The notes: generated by a model not told the origin, from the sequence alone. A stretch of 64,000 bases of DNA from Ehretia macrophylla (GCA_037974665.1 CM075770.1:7018501-7082500); one strand, 5' to 3'. Shown: positions 21,994 through 34,824, numbered from the stretch's first letter. Program-made: numbers and translations.

Positions 21994-24780
21994 TGTGAAA
22001 CCCCACTTTTCATCTTAACATCGATTTGCGTATTTTGTCTCGTTTTGTGTGCTTTGACCTGTTTTATGTGTTATATGAGTTCGAATGTGCTAAATATGTG
22101 GTTTATATTCCTAATACATGCTACGTGTGCATTCATGAAATTTTTATCAAAATCGGCATCATAAATTTTATCGTTGATTTTTGTGAATAGTGATTTAAAC
22201 GCACGTCCGTTAAAATTTTGACACAAGTGTTTTTAGGGTTTGAAAACCTAGTCCTATATTATTAATAGGCCCATGTTTGATAAAAATTTATTTCAAAATG
22301 GAATAGAAATTTAAATAGATTTTACGGGCGAAAAAGTACATTTTTAAGCTAAAATAGTGATTTTTGCTCAAAACGATTCTTGTGTTGACTTTCATTGACC
22401 TAGTATATATTAAATACAAATTATATTTCATTTTAAATATTTATAAAATGGCACAATTGAAAGATGTATTTAAAAGACATTTGAAAACAAATAAATATAA
22501 CTTTTCACCTTCTTTTGCAAAAATCGAATTTTTACCCGAGCGGGTGTATGAGTATGCTCGTGAAATGTTGTCACCTATTCTTAAACTACTAAATATAGTA
22601 TTTTTTACTTGAGCAAGCAAAATAGTCAAGAAAAACTACTTAAAAGACTAAAAACATTAATTAAAAGACTAGAAAATCAACTTTGACTTATAATATTTTT
22701 GTTGACTTTGAGTTTATATCATCAACACACATTAAAACAAGCCAAAAACACCACAAAACACACACAAAACCATGAGTTCAAGGAGGAGGAGGAATAAGGC
22801 ATTCTCAAGGCTTTTCAAAGCATTTTTCTCATAGATTTTACAATTTAAGTCCAAATCACTTCATTCAAAGCTTGATTTTTCTTGTTGGGCATCCATTCTA
22901 CATCTTTCTTGCATCAAAACACATCAAAGGTGAGAGAAAAAATATAGATCTCAAATGTCATTTTTTATGTTTTTGCGTATAATTGAATTTTGAACCGTTA
23001 GAATGTTAATTTGATGTTATATTATTACTCAGTGAATGCTAAAGATCATTTATATGTATTCTTATAAGATTTGAACCGTTGTAGCATAAATTTTTATTTT
23101 TCGGGTATTAAAATTGAGTTATTAGCTATTTGGTGATTATTTTGAGTTGTAGTGGTTGGAATCGATTGCCTTCGATTTGTAAAAGTTTGTTAAATACGGG
23201 CTAGTGCCGTTGTAATGCCAAAATTTTGATTGTGATGTTGGTGTGAATGTCCGAAAATTTCAGCCAAGGTGCATTAGGGTTTTAGGGTTGTTGGGATTGA
23301 TTTGGATGGATTATGGTTGGTTTCCGAGAGGGCTAATGTTGTTGATTGAGTGGGTGAGTGATAGAAGCTGGTTTGGAGTTGTTTATATTAGTAGAATGTA
23401 AGTTATGATTATTAGAAGATTAGGTTGTCTTTCTTTAACATGTTGTTATATGCTTTTAGATGATCGGGTGGTGTTTGAATGATTGAATTGTGAGTCGTTG
23501 ATGGTTAGACTAGGGTTTGGTTGTGTGTTTAATGCCTATTGAGTTGGATGGCCTACTTTGTCATCTAACTTAATTGTTTCATGATTATTTGGTTGTTGAT
23601 TGTTAAAAGTTGTTTAATTGATTGTTAAACTAAGGATTGATTGATTATTGATTATTGATTGTTGTTACGAAATCGTGAGGAGCACGCTTGGGGTTAATCC
23701 GGGGTGTTACATTGTTAACTGATTGTTATTATTTTTAGTAGTCGGAAGTCGGGCAGCCAATGTTGTTGACTTCCCGAATTGTTATTGTTATTATTATTAT
23801 GAGTCGAGAGTCGGGCAACCAATGCTGTTGACTTCTCGAATTGTTATTGTTATTGTTATTATGAGTCGGAAGTTGGGCAACCAATGTTGTTGACTTCTCA
23901 AATTGAGTCTCATTGTTGTGAGCTTTGATAATGTTGTGTCACCTCGGGAGGTATCCTGGGCTGCGGGCACAGTTATCATGGTTAATCCCTATCTCGCATG
24001 GGCAGAGAGGCCATGGGGTGTGGGTCTAGGTCAAGGTACCTCAAGTTCGTGTCATTGAGTTTGGAAGAGTTGATGAGCATTGAATTGGTGTATGGAGCTT
24101 CATCAGCAAATGAATCGTATCCTTATTGTGTGTTTACAATTATTGCTATTGTTGCTTTTATAACGATATTGATGTTCATTGTGTGTTTACTGTTCAAAGG
24201 AAGATTTCCAAGGAGTATAGTAAATATTGTTAGAGATCTATCGAATCCTCATTGGGCTTGTTTTATATGAGCTCACTCTCAATTATTGTATGCATGCAGG
24301 TGTTACTAAGCTTGACTACGGGTACATGCCTCTTGAAGAGGGAAATGTGTCATATGTGGATGAGTCTTATGTGCAGGAGTCATTGCCATGAGATTGTCTT
24401 AGTTGTTGTAACACAATGTATTGTATAACCTATCTTCATATAAAGACATATATATGTTGATTTAGTAGTCTTTACTTTGATCATGACTAGATTACTAAGT
24501 TGGTTATAATCTATTTTGAAATGAATGTATAGCCTATGTATTATGTTAGAACGAAGGCGCGTAACTATGAAAGAGTTGATGAAAGAATGTTTAATGTATG
24601 AAGTGGTTGTATTGTATGTTGTTAATTTGATTGGGAAGTTGGTTGTTGATTTATGGAGTTTGATGTATGGTGTTCTCAAGTGTTGGTTTAGAGCCCTGAT
24701 GTTCATGTTACTATTGTTATGCTGCCGAAATTTCTTTGCGTCCTTACTGATCGTAAGTGGGGTCGAGTTGGGGCGTGACA
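21994..24780 (+). repeat. 3' LTR of element T
   Basis: 2787 bp, TGTGAAACCCC...GGGGCGTGACA. The first 975 bp have counterparts in the 5' LTR. Its end resembles the ends of the S/W/R family LTRs although its start differs. It contains the 62-bp tandem repeats at 23739-23908. Open frames here (22364-22612, 23998-24270, 24525-24848) have no family support; the last runs across the boundary into 5S sequence. Confidence 0.9.
23739..23908. repeat. 62-bp tandem repeat, about 2.7 units
   Basis: Units begin near 23739, 23801 and 23863. Each carries 'gagtcggaagtcggg' followed by 'gttgacttcccgaatt' and a (GTTATT)n-like tail. In the first unit GGAAGTC pairs with GACTTCC, so each repeat can form a short hairpin. 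Confidence 0.8.
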
Positions 24781-24785
24781 ACTAC
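24781..24785. repeat. Target-site duplication (right), actac
   Basis: Pairs with 16057-16061. Confidence 0.92.
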
Positions 24786-24856
24786 TCTCGTCCAAGCATG
24801 CTTAACTTTAGAGTTTTGATGGGATCCGGTGCATTAGTGCTGGTATGATCGCGCCC
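24781..24856 (-). pseudogene. 5S: 5S copy 21, 5' part, after retroelement
   Basis: Completes the gene begun at 16015; the first five bases (actac) are the target duplication. It carries a class T-rich substitution in the A box (catgctt) and gcgccc at the 5' end. Confidence 0.93.
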
Positions 24857-25358
24857 ATCATGATGAGGGCACAAATCCCTTATGTGTTGACGGTTCATAA
24901 TCCTAACCCAGAGAGACGACCCATTCGAAAGGCCTAATGGGTTTATCGACGGCCCATCTGCTTCAACAACGTAGCATCTTTGCAAGACGCGATATCGACG
25001 CATTGTTGGGCCCTCTAGTGTACTGAGAGTTCGGTTGTCGACCTTTTCGCGGCTCACTACGAATGATCTGGGATGAAGAAACAGTGCAAGAAGAAGAATA
25101 GTGGGCCAAAACTAATGAAAATGATCAATTTTTTGCGCTGATAACAGGTGTAGCCGAGCAGGCTTCTGCCCCATTCATGGAGCACTCAGAGAGCTTTCCA
25201 ATGGTATGCTGTGCGCTGCATAACTCCTTACAGATCAAAATTTATGGCCACCGGAGCGATGGAGACCTGGTCAAAGGCCCCACGCCCTCAGTTTGCGGGC
25301 CCAGTCTCTACGCGAAGCGCAGTTGTCTTACCCAATATGGCATGGGACTCAATAATAG

Positions 25359-25476
25359 TGGTGCTACACGAGGACTTCCTAGGGGGTCACCCGTCCTAGT
25401 ACTACTCTCGCCCAAGCACGCTTAACTACAGAGTTCTGATGGGATCCGGTGCATTAGTGCTGGTATGATCGTACCT
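25359..25476 (-). rRNA. 5S: 5S rRNA gene copy 22, terminator lost
   Basis: About 9 differences, with the A box intact. The 3' flank jumps from 'aataatag' straight to the gene end at about 25358, removing some 60 bp with all the T-runs that normally stop Pol III. Confidence 0.9.
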
Positions 25477-25999
25477 GTCATGTTGTGGGCGCAAAGCCCT
25501 TATGTGTCACAGTCCCAGCCCAGAGAGCCAGCCCATTCCAAAGGCCCAATGGGTTTGTCGATGACCCATCTACTTCAACAATGTAGCATCCTTGCAAGAC
25601 GCGATATCGACGTGTTGTTGGGCCCTCTAGTGTACCGTGAGTTCAGTTGTCGGCCTTTTCGCGGCTCACTACGAACGATCTGGGATGAAGAAACAGTGCA
25701 AAAAGAAGAATAGTAGGCCAAAACTAATGAAAATGATCGATTTTGTGCACCGATAACAGGTGTAGCCGAGCAGCCTTCTACCTCGTTCGTGCAGCACTCA
25801 GAGAGCTTTCCAATGGTATGCTGTGCGCCGTATAACTCCTTACAGATCAAAAGTTATGGGCACCAGAGCGTCGGGAGACTTGGTCACAAGACCCACGCCC
25901 TCGGTTTGCGGGCTCAGATGCCGTGGGACTCAATAATAGAAATGTGACGGATAAAGCATCTTGGGAAGGCTTAATGGGGCAAAATCAAAACAAAAAATG

Positions 26000-26108
26000 G
26001 GGTGTAACACGAGGACTTCCCAGGGGGTCACCCATCCTAGTACTACTCTCACCCAAGCACGCTTAACTTGGGAGTTTTGATAGGATCCAGTGCATTAGTG
26101 CTGGTATG
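26000..26108 (-). pseudogene. 5S: 5S copy 23, 5' end deleted
   Basis: A and C boxes match the consensus. The first nine gene bases and the adjacent upstream base positions are missing: 'ctggtatg' joins directly to 'ttgagggcgc'. Start-site sequence is lost. Confidence 0.9.
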
Positions 26109-26666
26109 TTGAGGGCGCAAAACCTTTATGTGTTGACAGTTCATTGTCTCAGCCAAGAGAAACGGCCCATTCGAAAGGCCCAATGGGTTTATCGACGACC
26201 CATCTACTTCAACAACGTAGTATCCTCATAAGACACGATATCCACGCATTGTAGGGTCCTCTAATGTCACGCGAGTTAGGTTGTCGTCCTTTTCGTAGCT
26301 CACTATGAACGATCCGGGATGAAGAAAAAGCGCAAAAAGAAGAAAAGTAGGCCAAAACTAATAAAAATGATCGATTTTGGGCTTTGATAACAGGCATAGC
26401 TGAGCAGGCTTGTTGCCCCGGTCGTAGAGCTCTCGGAGAGCTTTCCAACGGTATACTGTATGTCACATAACTTCTTACGGATCAAAACTTATGGGCATTG
26501 GAGCGACGGAGACTTGGTCACAGGCCCCACGCCCTCGGTTTGCGGGTCCAGCCTCTACGCAAAGAGAAGTTGTCTTGCCCAAGATGCGGTGGGACTCGAG
26601 AATTGAAATGTGATGATAAAGCATCTTGGGAAGGCTTAACGGGGAAAAAAAACAAAATGAAAAGAG

Positions 26667-26783
26667 TGGTACAACACGAGGACTTCCCAGGGGGTCACCC
26701 ATCCTAGTACTACTCTCGCCCAAGCACACTTAACTTCAATGTTCTGATGGGATCTGTGCATTAGTGCTGGTTTGATTGCACCC
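26667..26783 (-). rRNA. 5S: 5S rRNA gene copy 24
   Basis: One base is deleted near gene position 30 (gatctgtgca). The C box is intact and the A box has one change. Confidence 0.92.
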
Positions 26784-27346
26784 GTCATGTTGTGGGCACA
26801 AATCCCTTATTGTTGACGTTTCACAATACCAGCCCAGAGAGACGACCCATTCGAAAGGCCTATTGGGTTTATCGATGACCCATCTGCTTCAACAACGCAG
26901 CATCCTCGGAAGACGTGATATTGACGCGTTGTAGGGCACTCTAATGTCCTATGAGTTAGGTTGTCCTCCATTTTGCGTATCACTATGAACGATTCGGGAT
27001 GAAGAAACAGCGCAATAAAAAGAAAAGTGGGCCAAAACTAATGAAAACGATCGATTTTGGGTGCCGATAACTGGCGTAGCCAAGAAGACTTGATGCCCCG
27101 TTCGTAGAGCTCTCGTAGAGCTTTCGAATAGTATGCTGTGCACGGCATAACTCCTTACGAATCAAAAGTTATGGGTACTGGAGCGACGGTGACTTGGTCA
27201 CCGGCCCCACGCCCTCAGTTTGTATGCCCAACCTCCACGCGAAGTGAAGTTGTCTTACCCAAGATGCCGTGGGACTTGATAATAGAAATGTGATAGATAA
27301 AGCATCTTGGCAAGGCTTAGCGGGGCAAAAAATCAAAACGAATAGG

Positions 27347-27464
27347 GGGTGCAACACGAGAACTTCCTAGGGGGTCACCCATCCTAGTACTACTCTCGCC
27401 TAAGCACGCTTAACTTCAGAGTTCTGATGGGATCTAGTGCAATAGTGCTGGTTTGATCACACCC
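27347..27464 (-). rRNA. 5S: 5S rRNA gene copy 25
   Basis: About 9 differences; one change in each control box. Its spacers on both sides are near-duplicates of each other. Confidence 0.92.
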
Positions 27465-28027
27465 GTCATGTTGAGGGCGCAAATCCCTTATTATTGACGG
27501 TACACAATAAAAGCCCAAAGAGACGACCTATTCGGAAGGCCTAATGGGTTTATCGACGACCCATCTACTTCAACAACGTAGTATCCTTGAAAGACGTGAT
27601 ATCGACGCATTGAAGGGCACTCTAATGTCCCATGAGTTAGGTTGTCCTCCGTTTCGCGGCTCACTATGAACGATCCGGGATGAAGAAACAACGCAAAAAA
27701 AAGAAAAGTGGGCCAAAACTAATGAAAATGATCGATTTTGGGTGCCAATAACAGGCGTAGCCAAGAATACTTGATGCCCCATTCGTAAAGCTCTCGTAGA
27801 GCTTTCCAACGGTATGCTGTGCGCGGCATAACTCCTTACGGATCAAAAGTTAGGGGCACTGGAGTGACGGTGACTTGGTCACCGGCCCCAAGCCCTCAGT
27901 TTGTATGCCCAGCCTCTACGCGAAGTGAAGTTGTTTTGCCCAAGATGCCGTGGGACTCGATAATAGAAATGTGATGGATAAAGCATTTTGGCAAGGCTTA
28001 GCGGGGCAAAAAATAAAAACGAATGGG

Positions 28028-28145
28028 GGGTGCAACACGAGAACTTCCTAAGGGGTCACACATCCTAGTACTACTCTCGCCCAAGCAAGCTTAACTTCGG
28101 AGTTCTTATGAGATCCGGTGCATTAGTTCTGGTATGATTGCACCC
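28028..28145 (-). rRNA. 5S: 5S rRNA gene copy 26
   Basis: About 9 differences, one A-box and three C-box changes. Confidence 0.91.
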
Positions 28146-28709
28146 GTCATGTTGGGGGCACAAAACCCTTTTGTGTTGACGGTTCACAGTCCTAGCCCAG
28201 AGAGACGGCCCATTCGGAAGGCCCAATGGGTTTATCGACGACCTATCTGCTTTCACAACGTAGCATCCTCAAAAGACATAATATCGACACGTTGTAGGGC
28301 CCTCTAATGTCCTGCGAGTTACGTTGTCGTCTATTTCACAACTCACTATGAACGATCCGGGATGAAAAAACAACGCAAAAAGTAGAAAAATGGGCCAAAA
28401 TGATGAAAATGATAAATTTTGGGCGCCGATAACAGGCGTAGCAGAGCAGGCTTACTTCCCCGTTTGTAGAGCTCTTGGAGAGCTTTCCAACGGTATGCTG
28501 TGCACTGCATAACTCCTTACGAATCAGAAGTTATTGGTATTGGAGCGACGGAGACTTGGTCACAGGCCCCACGGCCTCAGTTTGCTGGCCCAGCCTCTAC
28601 GCAAAGCGAAGTTGTCTTTCCCAAGATGCCATGGGACTCGATAATAGAAATGTGACGGATAAAGCATCTTGCCAAGGGTTAATGGCGCAAAAAATCAAAA
28701 TAAAAAGGG

Positions 28710-28827
28710 GGGTGCAACACGAGGACATCCCAAAGGGTCACCCATCCTAGTACTACTCCCGCCCAAGCACGCTTAAATTCAGAGTTCTGATGGGATCCGG
28801 TGCATTGGTGCTGGCATGATTGCACCC
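28710..28827 (-). rRNA. 5S: 5S rRNA gene copy 27
   Basis: About 9 differences, one A-box and two C-box changes. Confidence 0.91.
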
Positions 28828-29392
28828 ATCATGTTGAGGGCGCAAAACCCTTATGTGTTGACTGTTCACAGTCCCAGCCCGGAGAGACAGCCTATTCGAA
28901 AGGCCCAATGGGTTTATCGACGACCCATTTGCTTCAACAATGTAGCATCCTAGCAAGACGCGATATCGACGCGTTGTAGGGCCCTCTAATATCCCGCAAG
29001 TTAGGTTGTCGTCCTTTTCGCAGCTTACTAAGAACTATCCGGGACAAAGAAAAAGCACAAAAAGAAGAAAAGTGGTCAGAAACTGATGAAAATGATCAAT
29101 TTTGGGCATCGATAATCGGCGTAACCAAGCAGGCTTGCTGTTCCCATCATAGAGCTCTCGGATAACTTTCCAACAGTATGTTGTGCATCGTATAACTTCT
29201 TACGGATCAAAAGTTATGGCCACCGGAGCGAAGGACACTTAGTCATAGGCCCCACGCCCTCAGTTTGTGGGCCCAGCCTCTCCGCGAAGCGAAGTTGTTT
29301 TGCCCAAGATGTCGTGGGACTCGATAATAGAAATGTGACGGATAAAGCATCTTGGCAAGGCTTAACGGGGCAAAAAATAAAAACGAAAAGAG

Positions 29393-29509
29393 GGGTGCTA
29401 TAAAGGACTTCCTAGAGGTTCACCCATCCAAGTACTACTCATGCCCAAGCATGCTTAACTTCGGAGTTCTTATAGGAGCTGGTGCATTAGTGCTGGTATG
29501 ATCGCACCC
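29393..29509 (-). rRNA. 5S: 5S rRNA gene copy 28, damaged 3' end
   Basis: The 3' terminus reads gctataaagg where gcaacacgagg is expected (one base lost), and the C box has four changes. The terminal stem would not pair well. Confidence 0.89.
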
Positions 29510-30074
29510 GTTGTGTTGAGGGTGCAAATCCCTTATGTGTTGACGGTTCACCGTCCCAGCCCAGAGAGACGACCTATTCGAAAGACCCAATGGGTATATC
29601 GAGGACCCATCTGCTTCAACAATGTAGCATCCTTGCAAGACGCGATATCAACGCGTTGTAGTGCCTTTTAATGTCCTGCGAGTTAGGTTGTTGTCCTTTT
29701 CGCTACTCACTATGAACGATCCGGGACGAAGAAACAGCACAAAAAGAAGAAAAGTGGCCCAAAATTGATGAAAATGATTGATTTTGGGCTCAGAAAATAG
29801 GCTCAACTAAGCAAGCTTGCTGCCCCTATCGTAGAGCTCTCGGAGAGCTTTCCAACAGTATATTGTGCGCCGCATAACTCCATACGAATCAAAAGTTATA
29901 GGCACCAGAACGACGGAGAGTTGGTCACAGGCCCCACGCCCTCGGTTTGCCGGCCAAGCCTCTACGCGAAGTGAAGTTGTCTTGCCCAAGATGCCGTGCG
30001 ACTCGATAATAGAAATGTGACGGATAAAGCATCTTGGCAATCCGGAACGGGGGAAAAAATTAAAACAAAAACGG

Positions 30075-30192
30075 GGGTGTAACACGAGGACTTCCCACGG
30101 GGTCACCCGTCCAAGTACTATTCTCGCCCAAGCACGCTTAACTTTGGAGTTTTGATGGGATCTGATGTATTAGTGCTAGTATGATCGTACCC
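30075..30192 (-). rRNA. 5S: 5S rRNA gene copy 29
   Basis: About 12 differences, with the A box intact and three C-box changes. Class 3 flank. Confidence 0.9.
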
Positions 30193-30755
30193 GTCATGTT
30201 GAGAGTGCAAAGCCCTTATGTGTTGACGGTTCACAGTCCCAGCCCAAAGAGATGGCCTATTCGAAAGACCCAATGGGTATATCGAGGACCCATATGCTTC
30301 AACAATGTAGCATCCTCGCAAGACTCGATATCGACACGTTGTAGTGCCCTTTAATGTCCTGTGAGTTAGGTTGTCGTCCTTTCGCTACTCACTATGAACG
30401 ATCCAGGAAGAAGAAACAGCGCAAAAAGAAGAAAAGTGGCCCAAAATTGATGAAAACTATCGATTTTGGGCTCCGAAAATAGGCTCAACTGAGTAGGCTT
30501 GCTGCCCCTGTCGTAGATCTCTCAAAGAGCTTTCCAACGTTATGATGTGCGCCACAAAACTCCTTACGGATCAAAAGTTATGGGCATCGGAGCGACGAAG
30601 ACTTGGTCACAGTCCCTACGCCCTCAGTTTGCGAGCCCTGCCTCTACGAAAAGCGAAGTTGTCTTGCCCAAGATGCCGTGGGACTCGATAATAGAAATGT
30701 GACGGATAAAGCATCTTGGCAAGCCTGAACGGGGGAAAAAAACAAAACGAAAATA

Positions 30756-30873
30756 GGAAACAACACGAGGGCATCCCAAGGGGTCACCCATCCTAGTACT
30801 ACTCTCGCCCAAGCACGCTTAACTTCAGAGTTTTGATGGGATCCAGTGCATTAGTGCTGGTATGATTGCACCC
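30756..30873 (-). rRNA. 5S: 5S rRNA gene copy 30
   Basis: About 9 differences. The A box is intact and the C box has one change. Three bases at the 3' end are altered. Confidence 0.91.
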
Positions 30874-31436
30874 ATCATGTTGAGTGTGCAATCCTTATGT
30901 GTTGACAGTTCCCAATCCCAGCCCAGAGAGACGGTCCATTCGAAAGGCCCAATGGGTTTATTGACGACCCATCTGCTTCAACAACGTAGCATATTCGCAA
31001 GACACGATATCGATACGTTGTAGGGTCCACTAATGTCCCGAGAGTTCAGTTGTTGTCCTTTTCGCGGCTCACTACGATCGATCTGAGATGAAGAAACTGG
31101 GCAAAAAGAAGAAAAGTGCGCCAAAACTGATGAAAATGATCAATTTTGTGCGCCAATAACAGGCGTAACTGAGCAGACTTGCTACCCCATTTGTAGAGCT
31201 CTCAGAGAGATTTCCAACGGTATGCTGTGCGTCGCATAACTCCATACGGATCAATAGTAATGGGCACCGGAGCGATTGAGACTGGGTCACAAGCCCCAAG
31301 CCCTCGGTTTGCGGGCACAGCCTCTACGCGAAGCGAAGTTATCTTGCCCAAGATACCGTAGGACTCGATAATAGAATTGTGACGGATAAAGCATCTTGGG
31401 AAGGCTTAACAAGGCAAAAGAATAAAATGAAAAATG

Positions 31437-31554
31437 TGGTGCCACACGAGAACTTCCTAGGGGGTCACCCATCCTAGTACTACTCTCGCCCAAGCACGTT
31501 TAACTTCGGAGTTCTGATGGGATCTGGTGCATTAGTGCGGGTATGATCACACCC
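31437..31554 (-). rRNA. 5S: 5S rRNA gene copy 31
   Basis: About 8 differences, one in each control box. The upstream spacer has several small deletions, giving a 661-bp interval to copy 32. Confidence 0.92.
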
Positions 31555-32097
31555 GTCATGTTGAGGGCGCAAATCCCTTATGTGTTACAGTCCCAGCCCA
31601 GAGAGACATCCTATTTGAAAGGCCCAATGGGTTTATCGACTACTTCAACAACGTAGCATCCTTGCAAGTCGCGATATCGACCAGTTGGTCCATCTAATGT
31701 CCCGCGAGTTAGTTGTCATCGTTTTTGCGGCTCATTACGAACGATCCGGGATGAAGAAACAGCGCAAAAAGAAGAAAAGTGGGCAAAAATTGATAAAAAG
31801 AATCAATTTTGGGCACCGATAATAGGCGTAGCCGAGCAGGCTTGCTGTCTCGTTCGTAGAGCTCTCCGAGAGCTTTCCAACGGTATGCTGTGCGCCACAT
31901 AAGTTCTTACGAATCAGAAGTTATGGGCACCGAAGCGACGGAGACTTGGTCACTGGCCCCACGCCCTCGGTTTGCGGCCCAGCCTTACACGAAACGAAGT
32001 TCTCTTGCCCAAGATGCCGTGGGACTCGATAATAGAAATGTGATAGATAAAGCATCTTGACAAGGCTTAATGAGGCAAAAAATCAAAACAAAAAGGG

Positions 32098-32215
32098 GGG
32101 TGCAACACGAGGACTTCCTAAGGGGTCACACATCCTAGTATTACTCTCACCCAAGCACGCTTAACTTCGGAGTTCTGATGGGATCCAGTGCATTAGTGCT
32201 GGTATGATCGAACCC
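32098..32215 (-). rRNA. 5S: 5S rRNA gene copy 32
   Basis: About 7 differences. The A box is intact and the C box has three changes. Confidence 0.92.
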
Positions 32216-32780
32216 ATCATCTTGAGGGCGCAAAACACTTATGTGTTGACGGTTCACAGTCCCAGCCCGGAGAGACGACCCATTCGAAAGGCCCAACGGG
32301 TTTATCGATGACCCATCTGCTTCAACAACGTAGCATTCTCGCAAGACGCGATATCGACGCGTTGTAGGACCCTCTAATATCCCGAGAGTTAGGTTGTCAT
32401 CCTTTTCGCAGCTCACTATGAATGATTCGGGAGGAAGAAAAAATGCAAAAAGAAGAAAAATAGGCCAAAACTGATGAAAACGATCGATTTTGGGCTCTAA
32501 AAATTGGCGCGGCCGAGCAAGCTTGCTGCCCCCGTCGTAGAGCTCTCGAAGAGATTTCCTACGGTATGTTGTGTGCCACATAACTAATTTCAAATCAAAA
32601 GTTATGGGTACTGGAGCGACGGAGACTTGGTCACAGGCCCCACGCCCTCGGTTTACGGGCCCAGCCTCTACGCAAAGCGAAGTTGTCTTGCCCAAGATGC
32701 TGTGGGACTCGATAATAGAAATGTGACAGATAAAGCATCTTGGGAAAGCTTAACAGGGCAAAAAAACAAAACGAAAAGAG

Positions 32781-32898
32781 TGGTACAACACGAGGACTTC
32801 CCAGGGGATCACCCATTCTAGTACTACTCTCACCCAAGCACGCTTAAGTTTGGAGTTCTGATGGGATCCAGTGCATTAGTGCTGGTATGATCGCACCC
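32781..32898 (-). rRNA. 5S: 5S rRNA gene copy 33
   Basis: About 8 differences, one A-box and two C-box changes. Class 2 flank. Confidence 0.92.
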
Positions 32899-33461
32899 GT
32901 CATGTTGAGGGCGAAAATCTCTTATTGTTGACGGTTCACAGTCCCAACGCAGAGAGACGGCCTATTCGAAAGGCCTAATGGGTTTATCAACGACCTATCA
33001 TCTTAAACAACGTAGCATCCTTGCAAGACGCGATACCGACGCGTTGTAGGGCCTTCTAATGTCCCATGAGTTAGGTTGTCCTCCGATTTGTGGCTCACTA
33101 TGAACGATCCGGGATGAAAAGTAGGGCAAAAAGAAGAAAAATGGGCCAAAACTGATGAAAATGATCAGTTCTGGGTACCGATAACAAGCGTAGCCAAGAA
33201 GACTTGATGCCCCATTCATAGAGCTCTCAGAGAGCTTTCGAACGGTATGCTATGCGTCGCATAACTCCTCACAGATGAAAAGTTATGGGCACCGGAGCGA
33301 CGAAGACTTGGTCATAGGCTCCACGCCCTCGGTTTGCAGGCCCAGCCTCTACGCGAAGTGAAATTGCCTTGCCTAAGATGCCGTGGGACTCGATATTATA
33401 AATGTGATGGATAAAGCATCTTGCTAAGGCTTAACGAGGCAAAAAATAAAAACGAAAAGGG

Positions 33462-33579
33462 GGGTACAACACGAGGACATCCCAGGTGGTCACCCATCCT
33501 AGTACTACTCTCGCCCAAGCACGCTTAACTTCGGAGTTCTGATTGGATCCGGTACATTAGTGCTTGTATTATCGCACCC
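33462..33579 (-). rRNA. 5S: 5S rRNA gene copy 34
   Basis: About 7 differences. The A box is intact and the C box has one change. Confidence 0.93.
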
Positions 33580-34144
33580 GTCATGTTGAGGGCGCAAAAC
33601 CCTTATGTGTTGACGGTTCACAGTCTCAACCCAATGAGACGGCCCATTCGAAAGGCCTAATGGGTTTATCGACGACGCATCTACTTCAACAACGTAGCCT
33701 CTTCGCAAGATGCGATATCGACGCATTGTAGGGCCCTCTAATATCTCTCAAGTTAGGTTGTCATCCTTTTTGCAGCTCAATACGATTAATCTGGGATGAC
33801 GAAAAAGTGCAAAAGGAATAAAAGTGGGCTAAAATTGATGAAAATGATCGATTTTGGGCACCGATAATAGGCGTAGCCGAGCAAGCTCGCTGCCCCCGTT
33901 GTAGAGCTCTCGGAGAGCTTTCTAACTATATGTTGTGCGTCGCATAACTTCTTATAGATCAAAAGTTATGGGCACCGGAGTGACGGAGACATGGTCACAG
34001 GCCCAACGCCATCGGTTTTCGGGCTCAGCCTCTACGCGAAGCGAAGTTGTCTTGCCCAAGTTGTTGCGGGACTCGATAATAGAAATATGACGGATAAATC
34101 ATCATGGCAAGCCTGAACGGGGCAAAAAAACAAAACGAAAAGAG

Positions 34145-34262
34145 TGGTACAAGACGAGGACTTTCCAAAGGGTCACCCATCCAAGTACTACTCTCGCCCA
34201 AGCATCCTTAACTTCGGAGTTCTGATAGGATCTGGTGCATTAGGGCTGGTATGATCGCACCC
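34145..34262 (-). rRNA. 5S: 5S rRNA gene copy 35
   Basis: About 12 differences, two A-box and three C-box changes. Confidence 0.9.
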
Positions 34263-34824
34263 ATCATGTTGAGGGCACAAATCCCTTATATGTTGATGGT
34301 TCACAGTCCCAGCCTAGAGAGATGTCCCATTTGGAAGGCCCAATGGGTTTATCGACGATCCATCTACTTCAACAACGTAGTATCCTCGCAACACGCGATA
34401 TTGACACGTTGTAGGGCCGTCTAATATCTCATGAGTTAGGTTGTCGTCTTTTTTTCCACTCACTATGAACGATCTGAGATGAAGAAACAGCACAAAAAGA
34501 AAAAAAGTGGGCCAAAACTGATGAAAAGGATCGATTTGGGGCGCCGATAACAAGCGCAGCCAAGAAGGCTTGCTGCCCCATTTGTAGAGCTCTCGGAGAG
34601 CTTTCCAACGGTATGCTAGCCGCATAACTCCTTACAGATCAAAAGTTATGGGCGCCGGTGCGACGGAGACTTGGTCACAGGCCCTACACCCTTGGTTTGT
34701 GGGTCCAGCCTCTACACGAAGTGAAGTTGTGTTGCCCAAGATGTCGTGGGACTCGATAATAGAAATGTGACGGATAAAGCATCTTGGCAAACCTGAACGG
34801 GGCAAAAAACCAAAACAAAAATGG

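Larger units (their letters stand above)
16062..24780 (+). mobile_element. Decayed Ty3/gypsy LTR retrotransposon (element T)
   Basis: Starts TGTGAAACCC and ends GGGGCGTGACA, so it has TG...CA ends, and is flanked by actac. In order: 5' LTR remnant (16062-16808, 20508-20737), a solo LTR nested inside it, a gag fragment (20738-21262), about 700 bp of non-coding interior, a purine-rich tract (21981-21993) and a 2787-bp 3' LTR. Protease, reverse transcriptase, RNase H and integrase are absent. The primer-binding site was lost with the 3' part of the 5' LTR. Gag form and long LTR suggest a Tekay/Del-like chromovirus, but this is inference. Confidence 0.9.

Noticed and set aside
24525..24848. Open frame spanning the 3' LTR end and 5S DNA
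   Set aside because: Chance fusion across the insertion boundary; its last part is 5S gene sequence read in the antisense direction.
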